A stretch of 45,628 nt of DNA. It comes from DATJZH01 sp035499215 (GTDB lineage: Bacteria; Actinomycetota; Actinomycetes; Streptosporangiales; Streptosporangiaceae). The stretch is taken from positions 1 to 45,628 of the forward strand of contig DATJZH010000321.1 of NCBI GenBank assembly GCA_035499215.1, given 5' to 3'. The notes under the pieces were generated by a model. It searched no databases. It saw nothing but the letters and a program-made list of their open reading frames with translations, and was not told the origin of the DNA. The position numbers and the translations under genes are program-made. Below, in pieces: positions 25,390 to 33,756 of the stretch (the first letter of the stretch is position 1; every line of letters begins with the position of its first letter).

Positions 25390-26875
25390 TCCGCGCGACG
25401 AGATCGGCGCCTGGCTCGGCCAGGACGTCCAGCTGCTCTCGCCGCGGCCGGGAACGTTCGACCGGGTCTGGAGGCAATCCCGGCGGCGCAAGGCGGATAA
25501 GGCGCTCATCGCGGGGGCGGGTGCGGCAGCCGTGATCGCCTGCGTGGCGCTCGCACCGCAGCTGGTCTCCGCCCTGCGGCCGGGCGGCGGCCCCGCGCAG
25601 CACCCGGTCGCCTCCGGGACCTTGCCGTCGGCCCGCACGTCGGCCCGGCCGCCGGGCAGGCAGACGGCCGGCCCGAGCGACCGGCCGGGTGCGGCGGCGT
25701 CCAGATCCGCTACCCAGCTGCCCGCTGGCCTGGCATTGTCGCCGACGACGTCCGGCGGCCCGGTGCCGGCCAATTTCCGGCCCACCTCGATCACCATGAT
25801 CGCCGGCGACATCGCCGCGGTGATCGGCCAGGCCGGCCCGCTGGGTCACTGCGCCAGCCGATACTGCACCTCGCTGGCGGGCACTCCCGACTTTGGCGGC
25901 ACCTGGTACGGGGTCGGCGCGCCCAGCACCGGCGGGCCGCGGGGCGCCGCCGGGGTAAGCCAGCTGCGATTCCTGAACCTTTCCGACGGCTGGGCGTACG
26001 GCCCGCAGCTGTGGGTGACCACCAACGGCGGGGCCAGCTGGCAGCAGGAGCACACGTATGGGCTGCGGGCCACCGATCTGGAGACGGCGGACAACCACGC
26101 CGTCGCGCTGTTCGCCCGGTGCGGCGGCACCGGCAGCCGCTACGCGGCCGACTGCACGAGTTTCTCGCTGTACGCCTCCGCGGCCGGAAGCTCCGCCTGG
26201 CGGCCGGTGCCCGGCCCGGTGCGCAACCTCACGGCGGCCGGCGGGGGGCCGGCCGCTGCCAGCCTGGTGATCGCGGCAGCGGCGGCGTCCGATCCGGCAG
26301 GCCCGGCTGGCTACCTGCTCGCGCCCTCCGGTCAGCTGCTGAGCGGCCCGCTGACCGGTTCGGCCTGGAAGGTAATTGGCCGCGTCCCCGCCGCGTGCCG
26401 GCCCGGCACGGCTCAGCTAAGCGGCGAGCCCGCTGGCTCCCAGCTCGCCGCTGAGTCTGCGGGAGCCCGGACCGCCGCCCCGGTCGCCTCCGGGTCCCAG
26501 CTGCTGCTGAGCTGCGGCGGCCCTGCCGCCGACCGGAACTCCCGATCCGCGACCATCTACGCGTCGGCCGACGGCGTGCACTGGCGGCGGACAGGGACTC
26601 CGCCGGCCACCGGGACGGCGACTTCGCTGGCGGCGACCAGCGGCGGCCTGCTCGTGCTGGCCACGAGCGCCGGCATTGATTACTCAGCTGACGACGGCAG
26701 GAACTGGCGCTCGGCCGCCGTCAGCGGGACCGCGCGGGACTTCACGTACGTAGCCATGACAACGCCGACCCAGGGCGTCGCCGTGCCCGCAGATTCCGGC
26801 CTGGGCGAGGTGTTCACGACCATCAACGGCGGCAAATCGTGGTCGCCGTCGCCCGTCCGGGGCGGCGGAAGCTGA
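25382..26875 (+). CDS. Membrane-anchored Asp-box (BNR-like) beta-propeller protein, putative sigma partner
   Basis: This 497-aa protein has a cytoplasmic stretch of about 40 residues (ending RQSRRRKADK), one transmembrane helix (about 41-62) and a long Ala/Pro/Ser linker. An extracytoplasmic region with at least four Asp-box motifs follows: TTNGGASW, SADGVHW, SADDGRNW and TINGGKSW. These mark beta-propeller folds such as BNR/Ycf48-like proteins. The start GTG 25382 overlaps the sigma factor's stop by 8 bp, implying coupled translation. The short cytoplasmic N-terminus could bind the sigma factor, but it does not look like a zinc-type anti-sigma domain. The role as anti-sigma or sensor is inferred only from gene order and topology. 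A GTG at 25373 is an alternative start. Confidence 0.8.
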   Translation: MSDPRDEIGAWLGQDVQLLSPRPGTFDRVWRQSRRRKADKALIAGAGAAAVIACVALAPQLVSALRPGGGPAQHPVASGTLPSARTSARPPGRQTAGPSDRPGAAASRSATQLPAGLALSPTTSGGPVPANFRPTSITMIAGDIAAVIGQAGPLGHCASRYCTSLAGTPDFGGTWYGVGAPSTGGPRGAAGVSQLRFLNLSDGWAYGPQLWVTTNGGASWQQEHTYGLRATDLETADNHAVALFARCGGTGSRYAADCTSFSLYASAAGSSAWRPVPGPVRNLTAAGGGPAAASLVIAAAAASDPAGPAGYLLAPSGQLLSGPLTGSAWKVIGRVPAACRPGTAQLSGEPAGSQLAAESAGARTAAPVASGSQLLLSCGGPAADRNSRSATIYASADGVHWRRTGTPPATGTATSLAATSGGLLVLATSAGIDYSADDGRNWRSAAVSGTARDFTYVAMTTPTQGVAVPADSGLGEVFTTINGGKSWSPSPVRGGGS

Positions 26876-26898
26876 CCATGACGCGGGCGGTGCCGTGG

Positions 26899-27423
26899 TC
26901 AGCGCGGCGCGGGCTCGCTGAAGTCACCGGCCTGAACCCGCAGTGCCCGGAGTGCGGAGAACATCTCCGCTAGCTGCGCGGCGTCGTAGCCGGGCATGCC
27001 GAAATCGGCGGCCATCAGGTCCGCGGTCGCGCGCTCGACCACCTCGCGTCCGGCCGGGGTTATCTCGGCCAGGGTCCCGCGCCCGTCCAGCGGGTTGGGA
27101 CGGCGGATGACAAGCCGCTGCTGCTCCAGCCGGTCGATCGTGTTCGTGACGCTGGTCGGGTGCACCATCAACCGCTGGCCCATCAGCCGCAACGGCAGCG
27201 CGCCGTGCCGGGAGAAGGTGAGCAGGACCAGCGCCTCATACCTGGCGAACGTCAGGCCGTGCGGCCTGAGCCGCTCATCTAGCTCGGCCAGCAGGATCTG
27301 CTGCACACGCATGATCGACGTCACCGCCGCCATTGCCCGCGCGTCGCCGAACCTGCGCTGCCAGATCTCGGCAGCCCGGGCGATGGGATCGAAGGGCAGA
27401 TCCAGCGGCTTGGGCACAGGCAC
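26899..27423 (-). CDS. MarR-family transcriptional regulator
   Basis: This 174-aa winged-helix protein has a family-like N-terminal helix (AMAAVTSIMRVQQILLAEL), LTFARYEALVLLTFSRHG, an HTH centred on RLMGQRLMVHPTSVTNTIDR, a wing (RRPNPLDGRGTLAEITPAG) and a C-terminal dimerisation helix. It lies alone, convergent with the Asp-box protein gene and divergent from the ABC-like gene, which it may control. No ligand can be inferred. The N-terminal extension (PKPLDLPFDPIARAAEIWQ) is a feature of some actinobacterial MarR proteins near acyl-CoA genes. Confidence 0.9.
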   Translation of the reverse strand: MPVPKPLDLPFDPIARAAEIWQRRFGDARAMAAVTSIMRVQQILLAELDERLRPHGLTFARYEALVLLTFSRHGALPLRLMGQRLMVHPTSVTNTIDRLEQQRLVIRRPNPLDGRGTLAEITPAGREVVERATADLMAADFGMPGYDAAQLAEMFSALRALRVQAGDFSEPAPR

Positions 27424-27560
27424 AACGTACCGGTCCTGGTGGGCACGGGCTCCCGCATCTCAGCCAGTCGGCGGCGCCGGCGTTGCGCGCAAGTCCCCTT
27501 CGATCACAGGCAGTTATATTTCCTGCTAGAGCATGTGACCGAGCAGGGTCGGGGGATAAT

Positions 27561-28283
27561 GTGCAGTCCGGTCACGCTGTGATGCCGATGACTCCCGTGC
27601 TCGCGGCCGGAGTGGGCGTGCGGCACGGACGGGGCTGGGCGCTACGTTCCGCGAGCTTCCGCATGAACACATCGATGACCGGCGCGGGCGGCCTGGGCAT
27701 TGTGGTCAGCCGCCGCGGTCCCGCGACCGCGGTGATCGATCTGCTGTCGGGGCATGCCCGGCCCGGCTACGGTGTGCTGCGCGTCCTGGGCGAGGACCTG
27801 ACAACGGCCCAGGGCCGCGCGGCCATCCGCGGGCATGTCGGAATCGCGCGCCGGACTGCCGGGCCGCGGGCCGCCTTCCGGGTGCGCTGGCTGGTCGAGC
27901 ACGCGGCCAGGCGGGCCGGGATACCGGAGCGCGTCCGGCATCCGCTCGCCGCGGCGATCCTGGACCGGCTGTCGCTAACGCCGTGGGCCGAGGTACCAGT
28001 GCGGTCCGCACCCGATGTCATCGGTCGTCGGGCCAGGCTCGCCGCCGCCACGGTGCACGAGCCGGCTCTGCTGTTCATCGACGGGCTGCTGGATGACCTC
28101 GCCCCGCGGGACGCGGCCGCGCTTGCCGAGTGCGTTCGTGATCTGGCCAGGGAGATGGCCATCATCGCAACCGGAAGCGATGCCAGCGCCCTCGCGCTCG
28201 TCTGCGACGAGGTGCTGACCCTTGCCGACGGCATCCTGATCAGCGAGGCCACCACGGGCCAGCTGGTCCGGCCGCTGTCGTAG
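27561..28283 (+). CDS. ABC-transporter ATPase-like protein lacking nucleotide-binding residues
   Basis: This 240-aa protein aligns along its length with ABC transporter ATPase domains: N-terminal VGVRHGRGWALRSASFR, LLSGHARPGYGVLRVLGED, a D-loop/Walker-B-like block at about 170-180, and CDEVLTLADGILI at the end. The key sites are broken. Where Walker A should read GAGKTT the sequence is RGPATA, so the Lys is Ala55. Walker B reads LLFIDGLL, with Asp174 kept and the catalytic Glu replaced by Gly175. No LSGGQ signature is visible (VIGRRARL). It is therefore unlikely to hydrolyse ATP. GTG 27561 has GGGGG upstream; ATG 27582 is an alternative. A DUF2127 membrane protein gene follows 9 bp later and could be its partner. 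Confidence 0.7.
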   Translation: MQSGHAVMPMTPVLAAGVGVRHGRGWALRSASFRMNTSMTGAGGLGIVVSRRGPATAVIDLLSGHARPGYGVLRVLGEDLTTAQGRAAIRGHVGIARRTAGPRAAFRVRWLVEHAARRAGIPERVRHPLAAAILDRLSLTPWAEVPVRSAPDVIGRRARLAAATVHEPALLFIDGLLDDLAPRDAAALAECVRDLAREMAIIATGSDASALALVCDEVLTLADGILISEATTGQLVRPLS

Positions 28284-28286
28284 GCT
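28281..28286 (+). promoter_or_regulatory. Probable -10 box (TAGGCT) overlapping a stop codon, for the DUF2127 gene
   Basis: TAGGCT uses the TAG stop of the ABC-like gene as its first three bases and ends 6 nt before GTG 28293. It would give a leaderless transcript for the membrane protein independent of the upstream gene. Confidence 0.4.
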
Positions 28287-28292
28287 GCCGAT

Positions 28293-29165
28293 GTGGACTG
28301 GAGCCTGCTGGAATGCGGACGTTCCGGGCACATCACCTATGCGCCGGACGAACCGGAACTGCGCGCGCAGGTCCGGGCGTCAACGGAAGCGGGCGAGGCC
28401 TGGCAGTGCCTGCGCTGCGCCGCCTTCGTGGCCGGGCAGCCGCAGCGCGCCGGCCCCGCTGACCAGGCCCCGGTCGTCCGACGGGCCGACCAGATCCGCA
28501 GCGTGTTCATCCTGCGGATCTTTGCTGTGGAGCGCTGCCTGCGCGGCCTGGCTTTCGGCGCCCTTGCCTACGCGGTGTGGCGGTTTTACTCCTCGCGTCA
28601 GTCCATCGAGCAAGCGTTTGACCGCGAGCGGCCCGTACTCCGCTCGCTATTCCGCAGTGTCGGCTACAACATCGATCATTCCAAGCTCGTCGGGCTCTTC
28701 AAGCATGCGCTGACACTGAGCTCGAGCACGATCACCCTGGTCGCAGCCCTGCTGGCAGCCTATGCGGTGGTGGAGCTGATCGAGGCCACCGGCCTCTGGC
28801 TGGCTAAGCGGTGGGGCGAGTACTTCGCCATGGTGGCCACGTCGATCTTCCTGCCCTACGAGATCTACGAACTGGTCGGCAAGGTCACCGTGACCCGGCT
28901 CGTGCTTTTCGCGGTCAACCTGGCCCTGGTCCTCTACCTGGTGATCACCAAACGGCTCTTCGGAGTGCGCGGCGGCAAGCACGCCTACCAGGCCCGGCTG
29001 CGCGGTGAGTCGGTACTTGAGTCGGCCCGTAAGGCGGCGGCGCCCAGCCGCAGGGCACGCGACGCTGGCGCCGAGCCGGCTGCCGGCGCTTCCGGTGCCT
29101 CCGCCGGGCCGAAGGAAGCTGCAAGTCAGCCCGCCGACGGTCCTACGAGCGCGACCAAGTCCTGA
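28293..29165 (+). CDS. DUF2127 family integral membrane protein
   Basis: This 290-aa protein has an N-terminal soluble part (1-70) with CGRSGH and CLRC cysteines that could hold a metal. Four transmembrane helices follow, at about 78-97 (ERCLRGLAFGALAYAVWRF), 145-172, 178-198 and 205-228. The C-terminal tail is basic, then Ala/Ser-rich. The RVFxLRIFAVERxLRG-like lead-in and YEIYELVGKVTVTRL match DUF2127 proteins of unknown function. The Cys-rich N-terminal part is an addition to the usual domain. It sits 9 bp after the ABC-like gene and is convergent with meaB. Confidence 0.82.
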   Translation: MDWSLLECGRSGHITYAPDEPELRAQVRASTEAGEAWQCLRCAAFVAGQPQRAGPADQAPVVRRADQIRSVFILRIFAVERCLRGLAFGALAYAVWRFYSSRQSIEQAFDRERPVLRSLFRSVGYNIDHSKLVGLFKHALTLSSSTITLVAALLAAYAVVELIEATGLWLAKRWGEYFAMVATSIFLPYEIYELVGKVTVTRLVLFAVNLALVLYLVITKRLFGVRGGKHAYQARLRGESVLESARKAAAPSRRARDAGAEPAAGASGASAGPKEAASQPADGPTSATKS

Positions 29166-29202
29166 CGCGAGAATTTTTGCGCCTCCCGCCGCCCCGGCGC
29201 GA

Positions 29203-30348
29203 TTACTCAGCGTCTATGAGATTGTCGGCTGCCGCATACGGGTCTAGCTCACCGCCGGCTACCCGGCCGGCGAGCTCGTCCAGGTGCGACTCTCCGGGCA
29301 GGGCGCCCAGCCGACGGCGCAGTTCGGTCACGGCGATCGCCGAGATTTCCGCCCTGGCCCTGGCCCGGCGCCTGCGGTCTCGCTCTCCCGACTTCCCCAG
29401 CCAGGCCCCATGCGCGCCAAGCCGGTCGGTCAGGTCCTCAATCCCCTCACCGGCTGACGCCGTCGTCGCGACGATCGGCGGCTTCCAGGCCTCTTCGCCA
29501 AATCGCGCCATCGTCAGCATCGTGCGCAGGTCCCTGATCGCTTCCTGTGCGCCCGGCCGGTCGCTCTTGTTCACGACGAAGATATCGGCGATCTCCAGGA
29601 CGCCGGCCTTTGCCGCCTGAATGGAGTCACCCATTCCCGGCGCGACGACCACCAGCGTCGAATCGGCCAGCGAGGCAATCTCGACCTCGGCCTGGCCGAC
29701 GCCGACGGTCTCGATCATGATCACGTCGAAGCCCGCTGCTTCCAGTATCCGCAATGCCTGCGGCGTGGTCCAGGAAACGCCGCCCAGGTGGCCGCGGCTG
29801 GCCATCGAGCGGATGAACACGCCGCCGTCGGTCGCGTGATCCTGCATCCGGACCCGGTCGCCGAGCAGCGCGCCACCGCTGAAGGGCGATGTCGGGTCCA
29901 CCGCTAGCACGCCGACCCGCAGCCCGCGGCCCCGATAGGCGCGTACCAGCGCCGCGGTAACCGTGGATTTGCCGACCCCCGGCGATCCGGTCAGCCCGAT
30001 GATGATCGCCCCGCCGGTGAGCGGCGCGATCAGCTTCATGACCGGTCGCAGCTGCGGTGAGCCATTCTCGACCAGGGACACCAGCCGGGCGAGAGCGCGG
30101 GCGTCGCCCGCGCGGGCGGACTCGACGAGGGCAGCCGCGTCGAGGCTGCCGCTGCGGGCCCGCCAGGACGACCCGTTCCGCCCGTCATCAGCAGATCCCG
30201 GACGCGACGCCGACTCCGGCATCGGGCCCTGGAGCCCTGTGCCGGCCTGAGACCCTGGGCCGGCCTGAGACCCTGGGCCGACCTGAGACCCTGTGCTGGC
30301 CCGAGACCCTGGGCCGCGGGCGGGCAGCGGCTGGCCCGGGTCAGCCAC
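29203..30348 (-). CDS. meaB: MeaB/ArgK-family G-protein chaperone of B12-dependent acyl-CoA mutase
   Basis: This GTPase loads and protects adenosylcobalamin in methylmalonyl- or isobutyryl-CoA mutases. The P-loop is IIGLTGSPGVGKST, followed by VLAVDPTSPFSGGALLGDR, the switch/Walker-B block VIMIETVGVGQAEVEIA, and NKSD for guanine binding. The C-terminal dimerisation helices end in ADNLIDAE. The conserved protein begins near LVESARAGDARALARLV. GTG 30348 overlaps the thiolase stop codon (8 bp) and is chosen for coupling, giving a 381-aa protein. Its first roughly 60 residues are low-complexity and contain the 18-bp tandem repeats. ATG 30222, giving about 339 aa, is the alternative and closer to the family length. 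Its likely client is the icmA product. Confidence 0.92.
   Translation of the reverse strand: MADPGQPLPARGPGSRASTGSQVGPGSQAGPGSQAGTGLQGPMPESASRPGSADDGRNGSSWRARSGSLDAAALVESARAGDARALARLVSLVENGSPQLRPVMKLIAPLTGGAIIIGLTGSPGVGKSTVTAALVRAYRGRGLRVGVLAVDPTSPFSGGALLGDRVRMQDHATDGGVFIRSMASRGHLGGVSWTTPQALRILEAAGFDVIMIETVGVGQAEVEIASLADSTLVVVAPGMGDSIQAAKAGVLEIADIFVVNKSDRPGAQEAIRDLRTMLTMARFGEEAWKPPIVATTASAGEGIEDLTDRLGAHGAWLGKSGERDRRRRARARAEISAIAVTELRRRLGALPGESHLDELAGRVAGGELDPYAAADNLIDAE
30228..30317. repeat. 18-bp tandem repeat array at the meaB 5' end
   Basis: Four good copies of CCTGAGACCCTGGGCCGG-like units occupy 30246-30263, 30264-30281, 30282-30299 and 30300-30317, with a degenerate fifth at 30228-30245. 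The period keeps the meaB frame and would encode repeats of GSQAGP on the minus strand. It lies between the thiolase stop and the conserved start of MeaB. Confidence 0.88.
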
Positions 30349-31537
30349 GGCGGGGCGCCGCCACCCGCAGCAGCAGCGCGTCGCCCTGGCCGCCGCCACC
30401 GCACAGTGCCCCCACGCCAACGCCGCCGCCGCGCCGGCGCAGCTCGCAGATGATGTGCAGCGCGATCCGGGCACCTGACGCGCCTATCGGATGGCCCATG
30501 GCGATCGCTCCGCCGTTGACGTTGACGCGGTCGAGCCCGATCCCCAGGTCCCGCGTCGACTGAATGACGACAGCGGCGAAGGCCTCGTTGATCTCGATCA
30601 GGTCGAGGTCGGCCACGGCCAGGCCAGCCTTGCCGAGCGCCTGCTGGATCGCATGCGCCGGCTGGGAGTGCAGCGAGTTATCCGGTCCGGCGACGAGGCC
30701 ATGCGGGCCGACCACGGCCAGCGGCGAAGCGCCCGCCGCCGCGGCCGCTTCGGCCGACATCACGACGACCGCAGCGGCACCGTCAGAGATCTGGGACGCC
30801 GATCCCGCGGTGATCGTGCCGTCGCTGGCGAACGCGGGCCGCAGCGCGGCGAGCGACTCGGCAGTCGTGTCCGGGCGCACACCCTCGTCTGTGTCGAAGA
30901 TCACCGGCTCGCCGCGCCGCTGCGGGACCTGGACGGCGACAGTTTCCTCCGCGAGCAGGCCGTCCTTGATCGCCTTGGCCAGGAGCTGGTGCGACCGCGC
31001 CGACAACTCATCCTGCTCGGCGCGGGTAATGCCAAGCCGCGCATTGCCCTTCTCGGTGGACGCCCCCATCGAGAGATGGTCGAAAGGGTCGGTCAGGCCG
31101 TCGTAGGCCATCGCGTCGATCAGCTCGGCCGACCCGTACCTGAAGCCGCGGCGTGCGCCCCGCAGCAGGTGCGGGGCCTGGCTCATCGACTCCATGCCGC
31201 CAGCCACGACGACATTGAACTCGCCGGCCCTGATCAGCCTGGCGGCCAGCGCAATGGCATCGAGGCCAGACAGGCAGACCTTGTTGATCGTGACGGCGGG
31301 CACCGACATCGGTATCCCGCCGGCGACTGCCGCCTGCCGGGACGAGATCTGGCCCGCCCCCGCCTGCAGCACGTGCCCCATGATCACGTAATCGACCTGA
31401 TCACCCGACAGGCCGGAGCGCTCCAGCGCCGCCCTGATCGCGATGCCGCCAAGCTGCGCCGCGCTGAAGTCGCTGAGCGAGCCGAGAAGACGCCCGATGG
31501 CCGTCCTGGCCCCGCCGACGATGAATGCTTCCCGCAT
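30341..31537 (-). CDS. Acetyl-CoA C-acetyltransferase (thiolase)
   Basis: This 398-aa type II thiolase condenses two acetyl-CoA or cleaves acetoacetyl-CoA. All catalytic residues are present: nucleophile Cys88 in INKVCLSGLDA, NEAFA, the His in NVNGGAIAMGHPIGASG, and the second Cys in GALCGGGGQG. The length is standard. It is followed by meaB with an 8-bp overlap and diverges from the methylmalonyl-CoA epimerase gene over 48 bp, tying it to acyl-CoA metabolism. ATG 31537 has a TATCGT -10-like box 7 nt upstream and no ribosome binding site. Confidence 0.95.
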   Translation of the reverse strand: MREAFIVGGARTAIGRLLGSLSDFSAAQLGGIAIRAALERSGLSGDQVDYVIMGHVLQAGAGQISSRQAAVAGGIPMSVPAVTINKVCLSGLDAIALAARLIRAGEFNVVVAGGMESMSQAPHLLRGARRGFRYGSAELIDAMAYDGLTDPFDHLSMGASTEKGNARLGITRAEQDELSARSHQLLAKAIKDGLLAEETVAVQVPQRRGEPVIFDTDEGVRPDTTAESLAALRPAFASDGTITAGSASQISDGAAAVVVMSAEAAAAAGASPLAVVGPHGLVAGPDNSLHSQPAHAIQQALGKAGLAVADLDLIEINEAFAAVVIQSTRDLGIGLDRVNVNGGAIAMGHPIGASGARIALHIICELRRRGGGVGVGALCGGGGQGDALLLRVAAPRRG

Positions 31538-31544
31538 GCGTGCA

Positions 31545-31550
31545 ACGATA
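31545..31550 (-). promoter_or_regulatory. Probable -10 box (TATCGT) for leaderless thiolase-meaB
   Basis: On the minus strand TATCGT ends 7 nt before ATG 31537, within the 48-bp divergent gap shared with the epimerase gene. It fits the leaderless pattern seen at other genes in the window. Confidence 0.45.
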
Positions 31551-31585
31551 CCCGCGAGATTACCTGCCGCTGAAGGGATGAAGAC

Positions 31586-32011
31586 GTGCTAACTCGCATC
31601 GACCACGTGGGAATCGCCTGCCGGAACCTGGAGGAGAAGATCGACTTCTATACCGCGACGTTCGGGCTGTCCGTCGTGAGCCGCGAGACGCACGCCGAGC
31701 AGGGCGTCAACGAGGCAATGCTGGCGGTGGCCCACGCTCCCGCTGGCGGCTCCTACATCCAGCTGCTGGAGCCGCTCGGCCCCGATACGCCGGTCGGCCG
31801 GTTCCTCGAGCGCCGCGGCGAAGGTATCCACCATGTGGGGTACGGCGTGGCGGACGTCACGGCGGCGCTGGCCGCGATCGGGGCTACCGGCGTGCGGCTC
31901 CTGGACAGCAGGCCCAGACATGGCTCTATGGGCGCTTCTATCGCGTTCCTGCACCCCGGCGACGTCGGCGGCGTGCTGACCGAGCTTGTGCAGGCACCGA
32001 GCGAGCACTGA
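31586..32011 (+). CDS. mce: Methylmalonyl-CoA epimerase
   Basis: This 141-aa vicinal-oxygen-chelate enzyme interconverts (2R)- and (2S)-methylmalonyl-CoA. Metal ligands are in place: His7 (IDHVGIA), the His in EGIHHVGYGVADV, and the Glu in VLTELVQ. The FGLSVVSRE and ESxxAMLAV-like NEAMLAVAH segments are typical. GTG 31586 has AGGGATG upstream. It is divergent from the thiolase-meaB pair, the common actinobacterial arrangement. The presence of an epimerase implies that a true methylmalonyl-CoA mutase is also encoded elsewhere, since the window's mutase looks like the isobutyryl type. Confidence 0.95.
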   Translation: MLTRIDHVGIACRNLEEKIDFYTATFGLSVVSRETHAEQGVNEAMLAVAHAPAGGSYIQLLEPLGPDTPVGRFLERRGEGIHHVGYGVADVTAALAAIGATGVRLLDSRPRHGSMGASIAFLHPGDVGGVLTELVQAPSEH

Positions 32012-32252
32012 CGACAGCAGCTGGCGACAGCCAAAGGCTGACGTTACATATAGGTAAAGACCTGTTCCTCCCGCAGTGGCGCACACGAACGGGGCGCCAA
32101 ACTACCGCCGAGGAGAGTACGCTGCGAGGCACCGGGCGGTGAATCTGCGTGCCGGCCGGGCCGCGGCAGCTGAGATTGCCGGCCCGGCGAAGAGCTCGCG
32201 AGGCAACCGCCCGGGTGAGCGTATCCCCCACGTCTACCCAGGATTAGGCGAC

Positions 32253-33698
32253 ATGCAGCCCGATATCGATGCTCAGCTAAGCAACTTCTTTGAGGAATCC
32301 CCTCATCGCGACTTCGCGCGGGTCATGCGTGGGTACGATCCGCACCAGGTCAACGAGCACCTGAAGCAGATCGACGGAGACTTGCGCCAGCACAGGGAGC
32401 AAGTACAGGCGCTGCAGCGGGAGCTTGCCGACGCCCGCCGGCAACTCCAGGAACAAGAGCGTCCGACCTACGCCGGCCTTGGCTCGCGGATTGAACAGCT
32501 GCTCAGGCTCGCTGAGGAGCAGGCGACCGAGATTCTCCAGGAGGCCAGGTCAGCCGCGAACGAGTCCCACACGACGGCCAAGGTCGAAGCCGCGGAGCTC
32601 CGGGCAGCCGCCGAGAACGAGGCCGGCGAACTGCGGGCGCTCGTCAAGCGGGAGACCGAGGATCAGCGCTCGTCGGCCGACCGCGATGCCGATGCAATCC
32701 GTACCTCAGCCCGGCGCGAGGCCGACGAACTGACCTCTACGAGCGAGCGCGACGCGGCCCAGCTCCGCGCCACGACCGAGCACGAGGTCGCCGAGAAGCG
32801 CGCCTCCATCGAGCGGGACATCGCCAAGCTCCGTACCACCACCGAGCGCGAAGTCGCTCAGCTCAAGGCGTCATCGAAGCGGGAGCGCGACGAGATCCTC
32901 GCCACCTCCAAGCGCCAGGCTGACGAGATGCGCAACCAGGCGCAGCGGATCCTGGACGAGAGCGAGGCTCAGCGCGCGCAGGCCGAAGCCGAGTTCGAGA
33001 TCCAGCTGGCCTCGCGCCGCGAGGAAGTCGAGCGCCAGGAGGCCGAGCGGCTCGCTGCCGCGCAGGCCGCCACGCAGAAGATGGTGTCCGATGCCGAGCA
33101 GCGCGCGGCCACCGCGGAGCAGCGCGCCGCCAGGGCCAGCGCGCACGCCGAGCAGGCGCGGCGCGATGCCGAGCAGCAGTCCCGGGGGCTGGTCAGCAAT
33201 GCCAGGAGGGACGCCGACCAGATCGTCGCCCAGGCCAAGTCGCAGGCCGACCAGCTGCTGGCCGAGACGAAGGCCGAGTCCGACCGGATCCGCACCGTCG
33301 CGCAGCGCCAGGTCGACGAGCTGAACAAGCAGAAGGAGAGCGTCGCCGCTCACCTGGCGCAGATCAGCCAGCTGCTCGGTACCCAGATGCCGGGCATCGC
33401 CGATGCCCTCAAGCCGGAGCCGACGGCCGCCGTCAACGCGCCCGCCGCCAAGGCGGCAGCGCCGTCGTCGGCCAATGGCGGGGTCAACGGCGGCCCTTCG
33501 GCTCCGACCGCCACGCATGTCCAGCCGGCTGCGCCGACCAGGCCAGCTCAGCAGCATGTGGCACCGACCAGGCCGGCTCAGCAGCCTGCGCCGAGGGAGC
33601 AGGACCGGGCAGGGCAGCCCGCCGGGGCGGGTACCGCCAAGAAGCCAGTCAGCAGCAAGTCGGCCAAGGCTGATGACGAGGAGTGGTGGACTACCTGA
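32253..33698 (+). CDS. DivIVA-domain coiled-coil protein (Scy/FilP-like)
   Basis: This 481-aa protein begins MQPDIDAQLSNFF and has a DivIVA-type N-terminal motif (FARVMRGYDPHQVNEHLKQI). A coiled coil of about 300 residues is built of Arg/Glu/Ala-rich heptads, with a repeated pattern of about 11-12 residues (RREADEL, SERDAAQLRA, TEREVAQLKA). A Pro/Ala/Gln-rich region includes two APTRPAQQ repeats, and the protein ends DDEEWWTT. Such proteins (Scy, FilP, often mislabelled cellulose-binding) organise polar growth and intermediate-filament-like structures in filamentous actinomycetes. ATG 32253 is chosen over the upstream GTG 32076 because the DivIVA motif follows directly and AGGA lies upstream. 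The 32012-32252 gap would hold its promoter (a TATAGG is seen near 32049). Confidence 0.85.
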   Translation: MQPDIDAQLSNFFEESPHRDFARVMRGYDPHQVNEHLKQIDGDLRQHREQVQALQRELADARRQLQEQERPTYAGLGSRIEQLLRLAEEQATEILQEARSAANESHTTAKVEAAELRAAAENEAGELRALVKRETEDQRSSADRDADAIRTSARREADELTSTSERDAAQLRATTEHEVAEKRASIERDIAKLRTTTEREVAQLKASSKRERDEILATSKRQADEMRNQAQRILDESEAQRAQAEAEFEIQLASRREEVERQEAERLAAAQAATQKMVSDAEQRAATAEQRAARASAHAEQARRDAEQQSRGLVSNARRDADQIVAQAKSQADQLLAETKAESDRIRTVAQRQVDELNKQKESVAAHLAQISQLLGTQMPGIADALKPEPTAAVNAPAAKAAAPSSANGGVNGGPSAPTATHVQPAAPTRPAQQHVAPTRPAQQPAPREQDRAGQPAGAGTAKKPVSSKSAKADDEEWWTT

Positions 33699-33756
33699 CA
33701 GTTGCCCGCCAGCGCGGCTGAGAGTTCCGTTCCGGCGGCCGGGGCCCGCGATCTCC

